Counted from the stretch's first letter, positions 34,213 through 44,334 are shown. The stretch: 52,938 nt of DNA from Hyphomicrobiales bacterium (GCA_004144595.1 SEEM01000021.1:1-52938), one strand, 5' to 3'. Made by a program: numbers and translations. Notes: generated by a model not told the origin, from the letters alone.

Positions 34213-34261
34213 GAGCATCGCGCAAAAAAGTGGGAACCGGTTTTTCGCTCAAGCGATGCTC
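34213..34261. repeat. Palindromic repeat, family 2, copy C
   Basis: Outer arms GAGCATCGC (34213-34221) / GCGATGCTC (34253-34261) enclose an imperfect inner dyad with AAAAAAGTGGGAACC and GGTTTTTCGC. It lies in the epmA-efp divergent gap. GGAAC-N16-CGAT within it mimics an EcfG promoter, but the match is explained by the repeat. Confidence 0.7.
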
Positions 34262-34312
34262 TGAACTTTAGATTCGGCGCGGGGACGGCCCGCGCACCAG
34301 AAGGACATTCAC

Positions 34313-34882
34313 GTGGTCAAGGTCATCGCCTCTTCCGTCCGCAAGGGCAACGTCCTCGATCTCGACGGACATCTCTGCACCGTCATCTCGGCCGAGAGCT
34401 TCTTCCCCGGCAAGGGCACGCCGACGACGCAGATCGACATGCGCCGCATCTCCGACGGCACCAAGATGACGCAGCGCTACAAGACGACCGAGCAGGTCGA
34501 GCGCGCCTATGTCGAGGACCGCGACTTCACCTATCTCTACCAGGACGGCGAGCAGTACGTCTTCATGAACCCGGAGACCTATGACCAGATCCATGTCGAC
34601 AAGGACGTCGTCGGCGACATGGCTCCCTATCTCCAGGAGAACATGAAGGTCTCGCTCTCGGTCTTCGAGGACAAGGCCGTCGCGATCGAGTTGCCGCAGC
34701 GCATCACGCTCGAGGTCGTCGAGACCGAGCCGGTGACCAAGGGCCAGACGGCCTCCTCGTCCTACAAGCCTGCGATCCTGTCGAACGGCGTGCGCAGCGC
34801 CGTGCCGCCGCATGTCGGCGTCGGCACCCGCATCGTCGTGATGACGGCCGACGGCTCCTATGTCGAGCGCGCGAAAGATTGA
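34313..34882 (+). CDS. efp: Translation elongation factor P
   Basis: 189 residues; relieves ribosome stalling at polyproline. The KOW-like N-terminal domain carries K34 at the tip ([10 protein letters not shown]), the lysine expected to receive beta-lysine from EpmA/EpmB, both encoded on the opposite strand. The two OB domains follow, with the C-terminal signature [17 protein letters not shown]. The start is GTG with AAGGA upstream. A hairpin terminator follows the gene. Confidence 0.96.
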   Translation: MVKVIASSVRKGNVLDLDGHLCTVISAESFFPGKGTPTTQIDMRRISDGTKMTQRYKTTEQVERAYVEDRDFTYLYQDGEQYVFMNPETYDQIHVDKDVVGDMAPYLQENMKVSLSVFEDKAVAIELPQRITLEVVETEPVTKGQTASSSYKPAILSNGVRSAVPPHVGVGTRIVVMTADGSYVERAKD

Positions 34883-34931
34883 TCTTCTGGCGCAGAGCGC
34901 CGCGGAAAATTCTCCTCTATAGGTTACGCAG

Positions 34932-34960
34932 CGGGCCCTTTCCGGGCCCGTTGTCGTTTT
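34932..34960 (+). terminator. Intrinsic terminator after efp
   Basis: CGGGCCC (34932-34938), 5-base loop, GGGCCCG (34944-34950), then TTGTCGTTTT. It falls between efp and the DUF1993 gene. Confidence 0.7.
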
Positions 34961-34970
34961 CGAGGACATC

Positions 34971-35489
34971 ATGACGCTCACAGTCAAGGCCGCCGCCCTT
35001 TCCGGCTTCGTTCAGACGCTCAAGGCGCTCGACGCCATTCTCGACAAGGCCGCGGCACAGGCCGAGACCCGCAAGATCCAGCCGGAGGTGTTGCTGAGCG
35101 CGCGGCTCGCGCCGGACATGCTGGCCTTCACCCGTCAGATCCAGCTCTGCTGCGACTTCGCCAAGAACGCGGTCGCCCGCGTTTCCGGTGGCGAGAACCC
35201 GCGCTTTCCCGACGAGGAGAAGAGCTTCCCGGAGTTGAAGGAGCGCATCGCCAAGACGCTGGCCTTCATCGCCGCGGCCGATAGCGCCACGCTGGATGCC
35301 GGGCTTGCCCGCGAAGTCACCTTCCCGCGCGGGCCCTCGGCGACCGCGACGATGACCGGCGAGGCCTATCTCACCCGCTTCGCCATCCCGAACTTCTATT
35401 TCCACGCCACGACGGCCTACGATATCCTGCGCCAGAACGGCTTCCAGATCGGCAAGCAGGACTTCCTGCTCGGCGTCTTCGACGCCTGA
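34971..35489 (+). CDS. DUF1993 protein
   Basis: 172 residues with family features: QTLKALDAILDKAAAQAETRKI, LSARLAPDMLAFTRQIQ and the end NFYFHATTAYDILRQNG. DUF1993 proteins are DinB-like helical bundles of unknown role. Starts just after the efp terminator, and the GNAT gene starts 3 bases after its stop, so the two are co-transcribed. Confidence 0.85.
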   Translation: MTLTVKAAALSGFVQTLKALDAILDKAAAQAETRKIQPEVLLSARLAPDMLAFTRQIQLCCDFAKNAVARVSGGENPRFPDEEKSFPELKERIAKTLAFIAAADSATLDAGLAREVTFPRGPSATATMTGEAYLTRFAIPNFYFHATTAYDILRQNGFQIGKQDFLLGVFDA

Positions 35490-35492
35490 GAG

Positions 35493-35972
35493 ATGGGCGC
35501 GACGCCGGCCATCAAGATCGAACGCGCCTCTCCCCGGGATGCCGGGGAGATCGCGGACCTCTATCTGGCGTCGCGTGCTGCTGCCCTGCCCTTTCTGCGC
35601 CGCGTCCATAGCGACGACGATGTGCGGGGCTGGATCGCGGATGTCAGGCTGGCCAGCGGCGAGACCTGGATCGCGCGGGAGGCCGGGCGCATCCTCGGCT
35701 TCCTCTGCCTCGACGGCGAGGATCTCGACCAGTTCTATCTGCTGCCGGGTGAATTCCGGCGCGGCATCGGCTCTCTGCTGCTGGCCAAGGCGAAAGAGCT
35801 TAGCCCGGAGCGCCTCCATCTGTTCACCTTCCAACGGAACACGGCGGCCCGTGCCTTCTACGAACGCCACGGCTTCCGCCTCGTCGATCTCAATGATGGC
35901 GAGCGCAACGAGGAGGGCGAGCCGGACGCGCTCTACGAGTGGCGCCGATCTTTTTCGGATGAGGGCTTGTAA
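35493..35972 (+). CDS. GNAT-family N-acetyltransferase
   Basis: 159 residues with the GNAT fold. The acetyl-CoA loop reads LPGEFRRGIGSLLLAKA (R-x-x-G-I-G variant), and motif B ends RNTAARAFYERHGFRLV. The substrate may be an amino group on a small molecule or protein; no further hint. Coupled to the DUF1993 gene. Confidence 0.88.
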   Translation: MGATPAIKIERASPRDAGEIADLYLASRAAALPFLRRVHSDDDVRGWIADVRLASGETWIAREAGRILGFLCLDGEDLDQFYLLPGEFRRGIGSLLLAKAKELSPERLHLFTFQRNTAARAFYERHGFRLVDLNDGERNEEGEPDALYEWRRSFSDEGL

Positions 35973-36121
35973 ACGGGAACTGGCCTTCCCATTTCAGGAT
36001 CACGGCGATGTCGAGAGCGTTCCACAGCTCTCCAGCGCCGTTGAAGACGGCCATGAGCCGAACGTTTGACGCCGGATGTACGCGCACCCGTTCAGGACAT
36101 GGCCGTTGGTTCATTCCGAGG

Positions 36122-36155
36122 CCCGTAGCGGACATCCGCTGCGGGTCTTTTCGTT
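36122..36155 (+). terminator. Hairpin with T-rich tail, possible terminator
   Basis: CCCGTAGCGGA (36122-36132) and TCCGCTGCGGG (36135-36145) pair nearly throughout (one T-G wobble), followed by TCTTTTCGTTT. It lies 150 bases after the GNAT gene in a 294-base gap in which I see no gene. Confidence 0.4.
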
Positions 36156-36266
36156 TCACGGTCCGACTCGGCCAGATTGACCCCGGCTATCGCGGCTTCG
36201 TCGATGCAGGCCGTGTCCGAGACGTCGATGCTCGCCACGAGGGCGAGCCTGACATAGCGGCTTCTC

Positions 36267-36920
36267 TCAACCTTGCAGGAACGGATTGTTCTGCCGCTCC
36301 TCGCCGAGCGTGCTCGCCGGGCCGTGGCCGGGCAGGAACTGGACGTCATCGCCAAGCGGCAGCAGCTTGGTCTTGATCCCCGAGATCAGCGCCTCATGGT
36401 CGCCATAGGGGAAGTCGGTACGGCCGACCGAGCCCGCGAAGACCGTGTCTCCCGCGAGCAGGAAGCGCAGGTCCTTCTGGAAGAAGGTGACATGACCTGG
36501 CGAATGGCCCGGCACATGGGCGACCGCGAAGGTCAGGTCGCCAAGCGAGACCGTGTCGCCCTCGTTGAGCCAGCGCGTCGGAACGACCGCCTTCATGCCG
36601 AGGATGTCGAAGCGCAGGCCCTGCTCCGGCAAAGCGTCGAGCAGGGGCTTGTCGCCCTCATGCGGCCCGATGATCGGGATCGACAGCGCCTGCGCCAGTT
36701 CGGTCGCACCGCCGGCATGATCGAGATGGCCGTGGGTCAGCCAGATTGCGACGGGTGTGACGCCGAGCTCCTTCAAAGCGCCCAGGATCTGCGGCACGTC
36801 CCCGCCGGGATCGACAATCGCCGCCTCCTTGGATTTCGGCTCCCAGACGATCGCGCAGTTCTGCTGGAACGGCGTCACCGGCACGATGGCGATCTGGAGC
36901 GGCGGCTGCTGGTCGGTCAT
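36267..36920 (-). CDS. Metallo-beta-lactamase-fold hydrolase (glyoxalase II-like, YcbL type)
   Basis: 217 residues. Zinc ligands appear in THGHLDHAGG (H63, H65, D67, H68), in GHSPGH and in GDTVF, and the late His is in PGHGP. The short form without the C-terminal glyoxalase II domain, plus GRTDFP, fits the YcbL/PNGM-like group of thioester hydrolases. The cytoplasmic substrate is uncertain. It is followed after about 30 bases upstream on the same strand by the small secreted protein gene. Confidence 0.87.
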   Translation of the reverse strand: MTDQQPPLQIAIVPVTPFQQNCAIVWEPKSKEAAIVDPGGDVPQILGALKELGVTPVAIWLTHGHLDHAGGATELAQALSIPIIGPHEGDKPLLDALPEQGLRFDILGMKAVVPTRWLNEGDTVSLGDLTFAVAHVPGHSPGHVTFFQKDLRFLLAGDTVFAGSVGRTDFPYGDHEALISGIKTKLLPLGDDVQFLPGHGPASTLGEERQNNPFLQG

Positions 36921-36950
36921 GGGAGGCCTTTCGCGTATCTCAAAGGGCTC

Positions 36951-37274
36951 TTACCGCCCGCCGCAGCGATTGGCGATCAGGGCACGGTAGTTCGCGAGGT
37001 CGCCGTCCATCTCGCCGACACTGCGGGCGCGCTCCGCCCCGCTCTGGCAGGTCGCGAAGACGGTGCGGGCCTTCTGGAGATAGGCGACGTGCTCGCGCCA
37101 GGTCCGGCATTGCGTCGCCTGGTCGGCGCTTCCCGCGGCCGCAAGCCGTGTCTGCTGCAGCCGGAAGCCGGCCTCGTTCTGAAACAGGTCCCGCGAGCAG
37201 GTCGCCGGACGCGGCTGCTGGGCCAGCGCCGGGGCGGCCAGCAGGAACGCGGCAAAGGTCAGCGCGAGCCTCAT
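36951..37274 (-). CDS. Small secreted hypothetical protein
   Basis: 107 residues with a clear signal peptide (residues 1-19, [18 protein letters not shown]). The mature part has four cysteines (CSRDL, CRTWRE, CQSGAE, NRCGGR), which could form two disulfides. No family recognised. Its ATG overlaps the fumarase stop as ATGA, so it is translated with fumarase, an odd pairing for a periplasmic protein. Confidence 0.7.
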   Translation of the reverse strand: MRLALTFAAFLLAAPALAQQPRPATCSRDLFQNEAGFRLQQTRLAAAGSADQATQCRTWREHVAYLQKARTVFATCQSGAERARSVGEMDGDLANYRALIANRCGGR

Positions 37275-38887
37275 CCGAGGTTGAGCTCCTTGAAGAAGTC
37301 GTTGCCCTTGTCGTCGATGACGATGAAGGCCGGGAAATCCTCGACCTCGATCCGCCAGACCGCCTCCATGCCGAGCTCGGCATATTCGAGAACTTCGACC
37401 TTGCGGATGCAGTCCTGCGCGAGGCGCGCTGCCGGTCCGCCGATCGAGCCGAGATAGAAGCCGCCATGGGCCTTGCAGGCCTCCCGCACCGCGGCCGATC
37501 GGTTACCCTTGGCGAGCATGACCATCGATCCGCCGAAGGACTGGAACTGGTCGACGAAGGAATCCATGCGGCCGGCCGTGGTCGGGCCGAAGGAGCCTGA
37601 GGCGAAGCCCTCCGGCGTCTTGGCCGGACCCGCGTAGTACACGGGGTGGTTCTTGAAATAGTCGGGCATGCCCTCGCCGCGCTCCAGCCGCTCGCGGATC
37701 TTGGCATGGGCCAGATCACGGGCGACGACGATCGTGCCGGTCAGCGACAAGCGCGTCTTGACGGGATGCTGCGACAGCGTCGCGAGGATCGCGCTCATCG
37801 GCTGGTTGAGGTCGATCTTCACGACCGCGCCGCCGAGCGCAGCTTCGTCGATATCCGGCAGATACTTCGACGGATCGGTCTCCAGCGCCTCAAGGAAAAT
37901 GCCATCCTTCGTGATCTTGCCTTTGGCCTGGCGGTCGGCCGAGCAGGAGACGCCGAGCCCGATCGGCAGCGAGGCGCCATGGCGCGGCAGGCGGATGACG
38001 CGGACGTCATGGCAGAAATACTTGCCACCAAACTGCGCGCCGACGCCCATCGCCTGCGTCATCTTGTGGACCTCCTCCTCCATCTCGATGTCGCGGAAGG
38101 CATGGCCGCTGGCTGAGCCCTTCGTCGGCAGCGCATCGAGATATTTGGTCGAGGCGAGCTTCACCGTCTTGAGGTTCTGCTCGGCCGAGGTGCCGCCGAT
38201 GACGATGGCGAGATGGTAGGGCGGGCAGGCGGCGGTGCCGAGCGTCAGGATCTTCTCCTTCAGGAACGCCATCATGCGGTCCTTGGTCAGGAGCGAGGGC
38301 GTCGCCTGGTAGAGGAACGTCTTGTTGGCCGAGCCGCCGCCCTTGCAGACGAAGAGGAATTTGTAGGCCTCATCACCCTCGGCATAGATGTCGATCTGGG
38401 CCGGCAGGTTGGTTGCCGTGTTCTTCTCCTCGAACATCGAGAGCGGCGCGAGCTGGGAATAGCGCAGGTTGCGCTTGAAATAGGCGTCAGCCACGCCTTC
38501 GCCGAGCGCGGCCTCGTCCTCGCCATCGGTCCAGACCTTGCGGCCCTTCTTGCCCATGATGATGGCGGTGCCGGTATCCTGGCACATCGGCAACACGCCG
38601 CCGGCGGCGATATTGGCGTTCTTCAGGAGGTCATAGGCAACGAACTTGTCGTTCGAAGTCGCCTCGGGATCGTCGAGGATCTTGCCGAGCTGGGCGAGAT
38701 GGCCGGGGCGCAGCAGGTGGTTGATGTCGATGAAGGCCTGCTCCGAAAGCTGGCGGATCGCCTCGCGCGAGACGCTCAAGATCTCGCGGTCGCCGATCTT
38801 CTCGACGCTGACACCCTCGCTGCCGAGCTTGCGATAAGGCGTCGTATCCTCACCGAGCGGGAAGAGATCGACATGGGTATAGGCCAT
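37271..38887 (-). CDS. fumA: Fumarate hydratase, class I (iron-sulfur)
   Basis: 538 residues, the two-domain class I length. Hydrates fumarate to malate in the TCA cycle with an oxygen-sensitive [4Fe-4S] cluster. Cluster Cys: C102 ([10 protein letters not shown]), one in [10 protein letters not shown] and one in GVSCSADRQ. The C-terminal beta domain has [26 protein letters not shown] (cited in part). The only fumarase in the window; class II fumarases would look different. Confidence 0.95.
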   Translation of the reverse strand: MAYTHVDLFPLGEDTTPYRKLGSEGVSVEKIGDREILSVSREAIRQLSEQAFIDINHLLRPGHLAQLGKILDDPEATSNDKFVAYDLLKNANIAAGGVLPMCQDTGTAIIMGKKGRKVWTDGEDEAALGEGVADAYFKRNLRYSQLAPLSMFEEKNTATNLPAQIDIYAEGDEAYKFLFVCKGGGSANKTFLYQATPSLLTKDRMMAFLKEKILTLGTAACPPYHLAIVIGGTSAEQNLKTVKLASTKYLDALPTKGSASGHAFRDIEMEEEVHKMTQAMGVGAQFGGKYFCHDVRVIRLPRHGASLPIGLGVSCSADRQAKGKITKDGIFLEALETDPSKYLPDIDEAALGGAVVKIDLNQPMSAILATLSQHPVKTRLSLTGTIVVARDLAHAKIRERLERGEGMPDYFKNHPVYYAGPAKTPEGFASGSFGPTTAGRMDSFVDQFQSFGGSMVMLAKGNRSAAVREACKAHGGFYLGSIGGPAARLAQDCIRKVEVLEYAELGMEAVWRIEVEDFPAFIVIDDKGNDFFKELNLG

Positions 38888-39006
38888 GACCAGCGGCTCC
38901 GAAACAAAGCGCGCCGCGATCAGGACATGGAAGACGCGGCGCCGATCCAGCCGGCGTCATAGCCCGTAGGCCGGCATCGTCCAAGCAGTCTTTAATGCCT
39001 TTAAGC

Positions 39007-39480
39007 CTAGGCCGCCTGCGCAGCCGATTCGGCGAGGATCGCGTAGATCGCCGAAGGATCGCGGACCTTGCGGACCTGTTCCAGAACGGACTGATTGCGC
39101 AGCACCCGCGCGACGCGGGCGAGCGCCTTGAGGTGGTCGGCGCCGGCGCCCTCGGGCGCGATCAGCACGAAGATGATGTCGACCGGCTGGCCGTCGAGCG
39201 CATCGAAATCGATCGGCCTCTCCGTGCGGGCGAAGAGGCCGACAAGGCGGTCGATGCCCGGCATCCGGCCATGCGGGATCGCAATGCCTTCGCCGATCCC
39301 GGTCGAGCCGAGACGCTCGCGCTGGAGCAGGGCTTCGAAAAGCTCCCGGTCGGGGAGGCCCGTCAACGTGGCGGCATGCTGGGCAAGCTCCTGCAGAGCC
39401 TGCTTCTTGCCATTGGCCCGCAGCGGCGAGATCACCGCGGCGGGGCTCAAAAGATCGGTCAGCGTCATTCGCCCGTCCAT
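39007..39480 (-). CDS. ptsN: Nitrogen regulatory PTS IIA protein
   Basis: 157 residues, EIIA-Ntr. The phosphorylated histidine is H70 in GIAIPHGRM; other family blocks are LLQRERLGSTGIG and FVLIAPEGAGADHLKALAR. It takes phosphate from NPr and adjusts potassium and nitrogen regulation. It lies 73 bases after hpf, in the usual rpoN-hpf-ptsN order. The start may instead be the internal ATG 12 bases on. Confidence 0.92.
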   Translation of the reverse strand: MDGRMTLTDLLSPAAVISPLRANGKKQALQELAQHAATLTGLPDRELFEALLQRERLGSTGIGEGIAIPHGRMPGIDRLVGLFARTERPIDFDALDGQPVDIIFVLIAPEGAGADHLKALARVARVLRNQSVLEQVRKVRDPSAIYAILAESAAQAA

Positions 39481-39486
39481 GCATGT

Positions 39487-39517
39487 CCCATGCCGGCTGA
39501 AACGCCGTCGGCATGGG
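39487..39517. promoter_or_regulatory. Hairpin between hpf and ptsN
   Basis: CCCATGCCG (39487-39495) and CGGCATGGG (39509-39517) form a perfect 9-bp inverted pair with a 13-base loop right before ptsN. It could pause or process the transcript; there is no U-tract. Confidence 0.4.
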
Positions 39518-39553
39518 TCAGGGTCGACGGCCGGAGCGGATACCCCGCCGGCC

Positions 39554-40138
39554 TCAGGACAGCGATGCCGGCGGGTCGATCCAGCCGATATTACCGTCGC
39601 CGCGGCGATATACGATGTTCATGCGGCCATTGCCAGCGTGCCGGAAGACGACGACCGGCGCGCCTGTCAGGTCCAGCTCGGCGACGGCATCGCTCACCGT
39701 CCTCACTTGGAAGGATTTGGTCGATTCTGCGACAATCACCGGGTTGTCCCCGGCCGCCCCCGCCTCGAAATCCTCGATTTCATCGTCGGGAGCCGCAATC
39801 ACATAGCTGGGGATTTCGATTCCGGCATCGCGGCCGCTGCTCGCCGAACGGTCCTTGAGCCGGCGCTTGTAGCGTCGCAGCCGCTTCTCGATGCGCTCAG
39901 CCATCTTGTCGAGGCTGGCATAGGCATCGTGGGCGGTGGCGGAGGCTTCCAGCGTGATCCCGGAGGAGAGATGCAGCACGCCATCGGTCTTGAATGCCGA
40001 GCCGTCTTTGTCGACGGTGACGTGTCCCTGGTAGCCACCCTCGTAATATTTGCTGACCGCCGCAGCGACCCGCTCCTCGGCCTGGCCGCGGAGGGCCTCG
40101 CCGACATCGAGATTCTTGCCGGAGATTCGCAAGCTCAT
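39554..40138 (-). CDS. hpf: Ribosome hibernation promoting factor, long form
   Basis: 194 residues: N-terminal RaiA/HPF domain (about 1-100; RISGKNLDVGEALRGQ, DAYASLDKMAERIEKRLRRYK) and a C-terminal dimerisation domain (about 135-190; NPVIVAESTKSFQVR, FRHAGNGRMNIVYRR). Long HPF pairs 70S ribosomes into inactive 100S dimers during starvation. Immediately downstream of rpoN, a conserved arrangement. Confidence 0.93.
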   Translation of the reverse strand: MSLRISGKNLDVGEALRGQAEERVAAAVSKYYEGGYQGHVTVDKDGSAFKTDGVLHLSSGITLEASATAHDAYASLDKMAERIEKRLRRYKRRLKDRSASSGRDAGIEIPSYVIAAPDDEIEDFEAGAAGDNPVIVAESTKSFQVRTVSDAVAELDLTGAPVVVFRHAGNGRMNIVYRRGDGNIGWIDPPASLS

Positions 40139-40268
40139 GGAGTGCTTCCCCTTGGTTTAGCCATGGCCGAGTGCGGCCATCCGTAGGAGCTAAGAACCGG
40201 GAGTCGGGGTTGTCAATGAGCCGGCGCAGTCATGGCGCACATGCGCGGGCGCTTTGGAACAAAATGGC

Positions 40269-41798
40269 TCAACGATCGGCCGCAGCCATCGCGACTTTCT
40301 CGCGCCGCCGCTCCATCGAAGAGGGAATCCGGAGAGATTCGCGATATTTCGCCACGGTGCGCCGGGCAATATCGATGCCGCCATCCTTGAGCCGGGTGAC
40401 GATGGCATCGTCCGAGAGAACCGCCGCGGGCGTCTCGTCTTCGATCATCTGCTTGATCCGGAAGCGAACCGCCTCGGCCGAATGCGCCTCGCCGTAGCCG
40501 GTCGCGGCGATCGCGGCAGAGAAGAAGTATTTCATTTCGAAGACCCCGCGCGAGCAGGTCAGGTATTTGTTTGAGGTGACGCGCGAAACGGTCGATTCGT
40601 GCATTCCGATGGCGTCCGCGACGGTCTTGAGGTTGAGCGGGCGGAGGTGCTCGACGCCATGGGCGAAGAAACCGTCCTGCTGGCGCACGATCTCGCTCGC
40701 GACCTTCAGGATCGTCCGGGCGCGCTGCTCCAGCGAGCGGGTCAGCCAGTTCGCCGTCTGCAGGCATTCGGCGATGAAGGCCTTGTCCGCGTCGTTGCGG
40801 GCGGCCCTGGAGACGCGCGCGTGATAGGTCTGGTTGACGAGCAGGCGCGGCAGGGTGTCGGGGTTGAGGTCGATCAGCCAGGAACCATCAGGCGCGGCGC
40901 GGATGAAGACATCGGGCACCACGGTCTCGGCCGCCGAACCTCCGAAGGCGCGGCCGGGCTTGGGATCGAGGCGGCGGATTTCCCCGACCATGTCGGCGAT
41001 ATCCTCGTCGTCGACGCCGCAGACGCGCTTCAGCGCGGCGAAATCGCGCTTCGCGACGAGCGGCAGGTTCGCCACCAGTGCCTGCATGGCGGGGTCGAAG
41101 CGATTGCGGTCGCGCAACTGGATGGCCAGGCATTCGGCGACATCGCGGGCGGCGACGCCGGAAGGGTCGAAGCTCTGGACGATGCGCAGCACCGCCTCGA
41201 CCTTGTCCATGGCGACGCCGAGACGCTCGGCTATCTCCGCGAGCGGCTCGCCGAGATAGCCGCTGTCGTCGACCGCATCGATGATGTGGCGGCCAATGAT
41301 GCGCTGGGCCGCCTGGATGACGGCGAGATCGAGCTGCGCGATGAGATGATCCTGCAGCGAAGCATCCGCCGTCAGGCTGCTTTCGAAGCCCTCGGGATCG
41401 CCCTCGAAGGACCCGCCCGTCGCACCATAGGCACCGCCGACGATCGGGAGGCTATCGGCGCCGTTCGTCTCGCTGCGGGCCGCGGTCGGCTGCTCGTTCT
41501 GGAAGACATTGTCGAGGCCGGTACCGAGCCTGCCCTCCATGCCCTCCTGCGTGTGCAGGCTCTCGGCCTTGGCGAAGCTCTCTGCATCGGCGGCGTGATG
41601 GCTGTCGGCATCATCGGGTCGCGCCGGCTGGTCGGCGGCCTCGTCGCGCTCCAGCAAGGGATTGCGCTCAAGCTCTCCCTCGACGAAATTCTGCAGTTCG
41701 AGATGCGAGAGCTGCAGGAGCTTGATCGCCTGCAGGAGCTGCGGCGTCATCACCAGGGACTGCCCCTGGCGCAGCTCCATGCGTGGCATCATCGCCAT
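40269..41798 (-). CDS. rpoN: RNA polymerase sigma-54 factor
   Basis: 509 residues. Region I is glutamine- and leucine-rich (ELRQGQSLVMTPQLLQAIKLLQ, in part), then an acidic low-complexity region II (about 50-130), the core-binding domain and the C-terminal RpoN box ARRTVAKYRE. It directs transcription from -24/-12 promoters with an AAA activator. A strong -24/-12 sequence lies 32 bases upstream of its own ATG on the opposite strand. Confidence 0.96.
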   Translation of the reverse strand: MAMMPRMELRQGQSLVMTPQLLQAIKLLQLSHLELQNFVEGELERNPLLERDEAADQPARPDDADSHHAADAESFAKAESLHTQEGMEGRLGTGLDNVFQNEQPTAARSETNGADSLPIVGGAYGATGGSFEGDPEGFESSLTADASLQDHLIAQLDLAVIQAAQRIIGRHIIDAVDDSGYLGEPLAEIAERLGVAMDKVEAVLRIVQSFDPSGVAARDVAECLAIQLRDRNRFDPAMQALVANLPLVAKRDFAALKRVCGVDDEDIADMVGEIRRLDPKPGRAFGGSAAETVVPDVFIRAAPDGSWLIDLNPDTLPRLLVNQTYHARVSRAARNDADKAFIAECLQTANWLTRSLEQRARTILKVASEIVRQQDGFFAHGVEHLRPLNLKTVADAIGMHESTVSRVTSNKYLTCSRGVFEMKYFFSAAIAATGYGEAHSAEAVRFRIKQMIEDETPAAVLSDDAIVTRLKDGGIDIARRTVAKYRESLRIPSSMERRREKVAMAAADR

Positions 41799-41829
41799 AC
41801 GCGAAAGGCCCTTCCCGCTCGCGCACCAT

Positions 41830-41845
41830 CGGCACGCTTCTTGCT
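41830..41845 (+). promoter_or_regulatory. Sigma-54 (-24/-12) promoter, reading away from rpoN
   Basis: CGGCACGCTTCTTGCT matches YTGGCACGR-N3-TTGCW at 14 of 16 core positions, with exact GG-N10-GC spacing. It is on the plus strand, opposite to rpoN and lptB. It could drive the small ORF at 41895, or act as an RpoN-binding site that represses rpoN. Confidence 0.6.
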
Positions 41846-41894
41846 TGCGAAAAGGACACTAGCGCCGGCTCAACGCCGCGTCAAAGGATCAGCC

Positions 41895-41947
41895 ATGCCT
41901 GCGGGCAGAAAGATGCTGCGCCGCAACAATCGTTGCATCGGCGCGCC

Positions 41948-41975
<28 letters not shown>
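41895..41975 (+). CDS. Candidate 26-residue basic peptide
   Basis: ATG preceded by AAAGGA with a 6-base spacer, 40 bases downstream of the sigma-54 site's expected start point. The peptide (MPAGRKMLRRNNRC...) is strongly basic, with nine Arg/Lys in the 26. Its last nine codons lie opposite the 3' end of lptB. No homologue known to me. Promoter, ribosome-binding site and ORF line up, but an ORF this short could be chance. Confidence 0.3.
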
Positions 41976-42826
<851 letters not shown>

Positions 42827-42836
42827 GGCGGCTCGA

Positions 42837-43544
42837 TCAGTTCGTGGGCTTGGGCGCCGGCTTGGCACCGGGCTTGTTCGCATCGGTCTTGTTGGCGTCG
42901 TTCGGCACGAACAGGCCCTGCACGCGCCCGCCCTCGACATTGGCGACGCCGGTGACCGTATCGTAGACGAGTTTCTGGCCGCGGGTGACGTTGGGCCCGT
43001 CGTTCAGCGCGACGTTACCGGTCATGATGACGAGGTTCCGGGCGCGATCGAACTCGGCATTGTCGGAGGTCGCGGCTTGCGTCTTCGAGACCACCGTGAC
43101 CGGCCCCTTGCACAGGATGCGCTTGATCGAGCTGTCATTGCCCTGACCGCCCGCACCCGCCGCTGCGGGCGCCGGGGTCGGAGCCGCCGCCGGAGCCGGC
43201 GTCGCCGGGCGACCGGCGGTTCCGCCAGGGCCGCCTCGCCCCTCGTACAGAACGGTCATCACCGTGCAGCGAACCGTCGTCTCGCCCTGAACGGCCACGA
43301 CATTGCCGGAGAAAACCGCCTTGTTTTCCTTGTCGAGCACGTCGAGCTTGTCGGCGTCGATCTTGATGGGCTCCTTGCTGTCGCCGCCGAGACCGCCCAG
43401 CGCCGAGGAACCGCCACGCGTCTTGGCCGGAGCCGCCTGCGCAAAGGCCTCGAGCGGCGCGCCGAGGAGCGCGAAGCCGGCGGCAAAGAGCAGCGCGGCG
43501 TCGCGGGCATGCGCGAAACGGAGCATCTGGCCAGTCCTGGTCAT
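42837..43544 (-). CDS. lptA: Lipopolysaccharide transport periplasmic protein LptA
   Basis: 235 residues. Signal peptide at about 1-36 (LLFAAGFALLGAPLEAFAQA, cited in full at 20). OstA beta-jellyroll repeats on both sides of an Ala/Pro/Gly-rich insert of about 30 residues (near 105-135; TPAPAAAPTPAPAAAGAGG). LptA forms the periplasmic bridge for LPS between LptC and LptD. The ATG follows the lptC stop by one base. Confidence 0.88.
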   Translation of the reverse strand: MTRTGQMLRFAHARDAALLFAAGFALLGAPLEAFAQAAPAKTRGGSSALGGLGGDSKEPIKIDADKLDVLDKENKAVFSGNVVAVQGETTVRCTVMTVLYEGRGGPGGTAGRPATPAPAAAPTPAPAAAGAGGQGNDSSIKRILCKGPVTVVSKTQAATSDNAEFDRARNLVIMTGNVALNDGPNVTRGQKLVYDTVTGVANVEGGRVQGLFVPNDANKTDANKPGAKPAPKPTN

Positions 43545-43545
43545 G

Positions 43546-44334
43546 TCACTGTCTCTTCCCGTTACCAGCGTCGTCAGCCGGCACTGCATCCGCGGAGGGA
43601 ACCCGATTCGCGTTCAGCAGTTCCAGCATCGGCTTGCTGCCTTCCCGCTCGGGGCCGGCGATCGTACCTGCCGGCGCATTCCGGATCAGGGCCCGAACCC
43701 GCCCTTCGAGAGTGATCAACTCGCCATTGTTCTTCACGTCAAGTGTGTCGGCATCGACAGTGGTCTCGCCGAGGCTGACCTTGACCGGCTCCTTCGAGAC
43801 CACCGTACCGGATTTGAAATCGACATCGGCCGTCTTCATCTGAATGTCGTGGCCGCTCTCGGTCTTTACCTTGACGTCGTCGACGAGGCGCAGCTTCTCC
43901 TTCTGCGTGTCGAACAGGCCCGTCTTGGCGTTCACCGTCACCCAGCCCTCACGCTCCATCTGGATGCGCGCCGTCAAGGTCTGGAGTTCGACCTGGGTCG
44001 GGTTGCGGATCTCCTGGAAGGCATTCACCGCGGTGACCTGATAGGGGCGATTGTCTTTCCGGTACCCGGAGAGCTTCGGCGTCTCCATCCGGACCTTGCC
44101 GCCGGTGATGCCGACCGAGCTGACCGAGACATTGGCCAGCTTGCCGCCCAGCGGCGACAGAAAGGGAATCACCACCAGTGCCAGCACCAGCGCGACGGCC
44201 GCGACGGGAATGACGCGGCGCAGGAGGTGCACCTGCCGCGTGTGACGACGCGCCGCGCCGAAGGCCGCGCGTCGGCGCACCGCCTGCGCGGAGGGCCCCG
44301 CCGCCGGGTCGTTGAAGGTCATTGCCAAAGTCAT
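43546..44334 (-). CDS. lptC: LPS export protein LptC
   Basis: 262 residues with a cytoplasmic basic N-terminus, one membrane helix (about 40-60; RVIPVAAVALVLALVVIPF) and the periplasmic LptC jellyroll (MKTADVDFKSGTVVSKEPVK in the core). It receives LPS from the LptBFG complex and passes it to LptA. It heads lptC-lptA-lptB, each separated by 1-10 bases. Confidence 0.9.
   Translation of the reverse strand: MTLAMTFNDPAAGPSAQAVRRRAAFGAARRHTRQVHLLRRVIPVAAVALVLALVVIPFLSPLGGKLANVSVSSVGITGGKVRMETPKLSGYRKDNRPYQVTAVNAFQEIRNPTQVELQTLTARIQMEREGWVTVNAKTGLFDTQKEKLRLVDDVKVKTESGHDIQMKTADVDFKSGTVVSKEPVKVSLGETTVDADTLDVKNNGELITLEGRVRALIRNAPAGTIAGPEREGSKPMLELLNANRVPSADAVPADDAGNGKRQ

Noticed and set aside
34235..34260. 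GGAAC-N16-CGAT as a stress promoter for efp
   Set aside because: It is created by palindrome copy C, and the -10 does not match CGTT.
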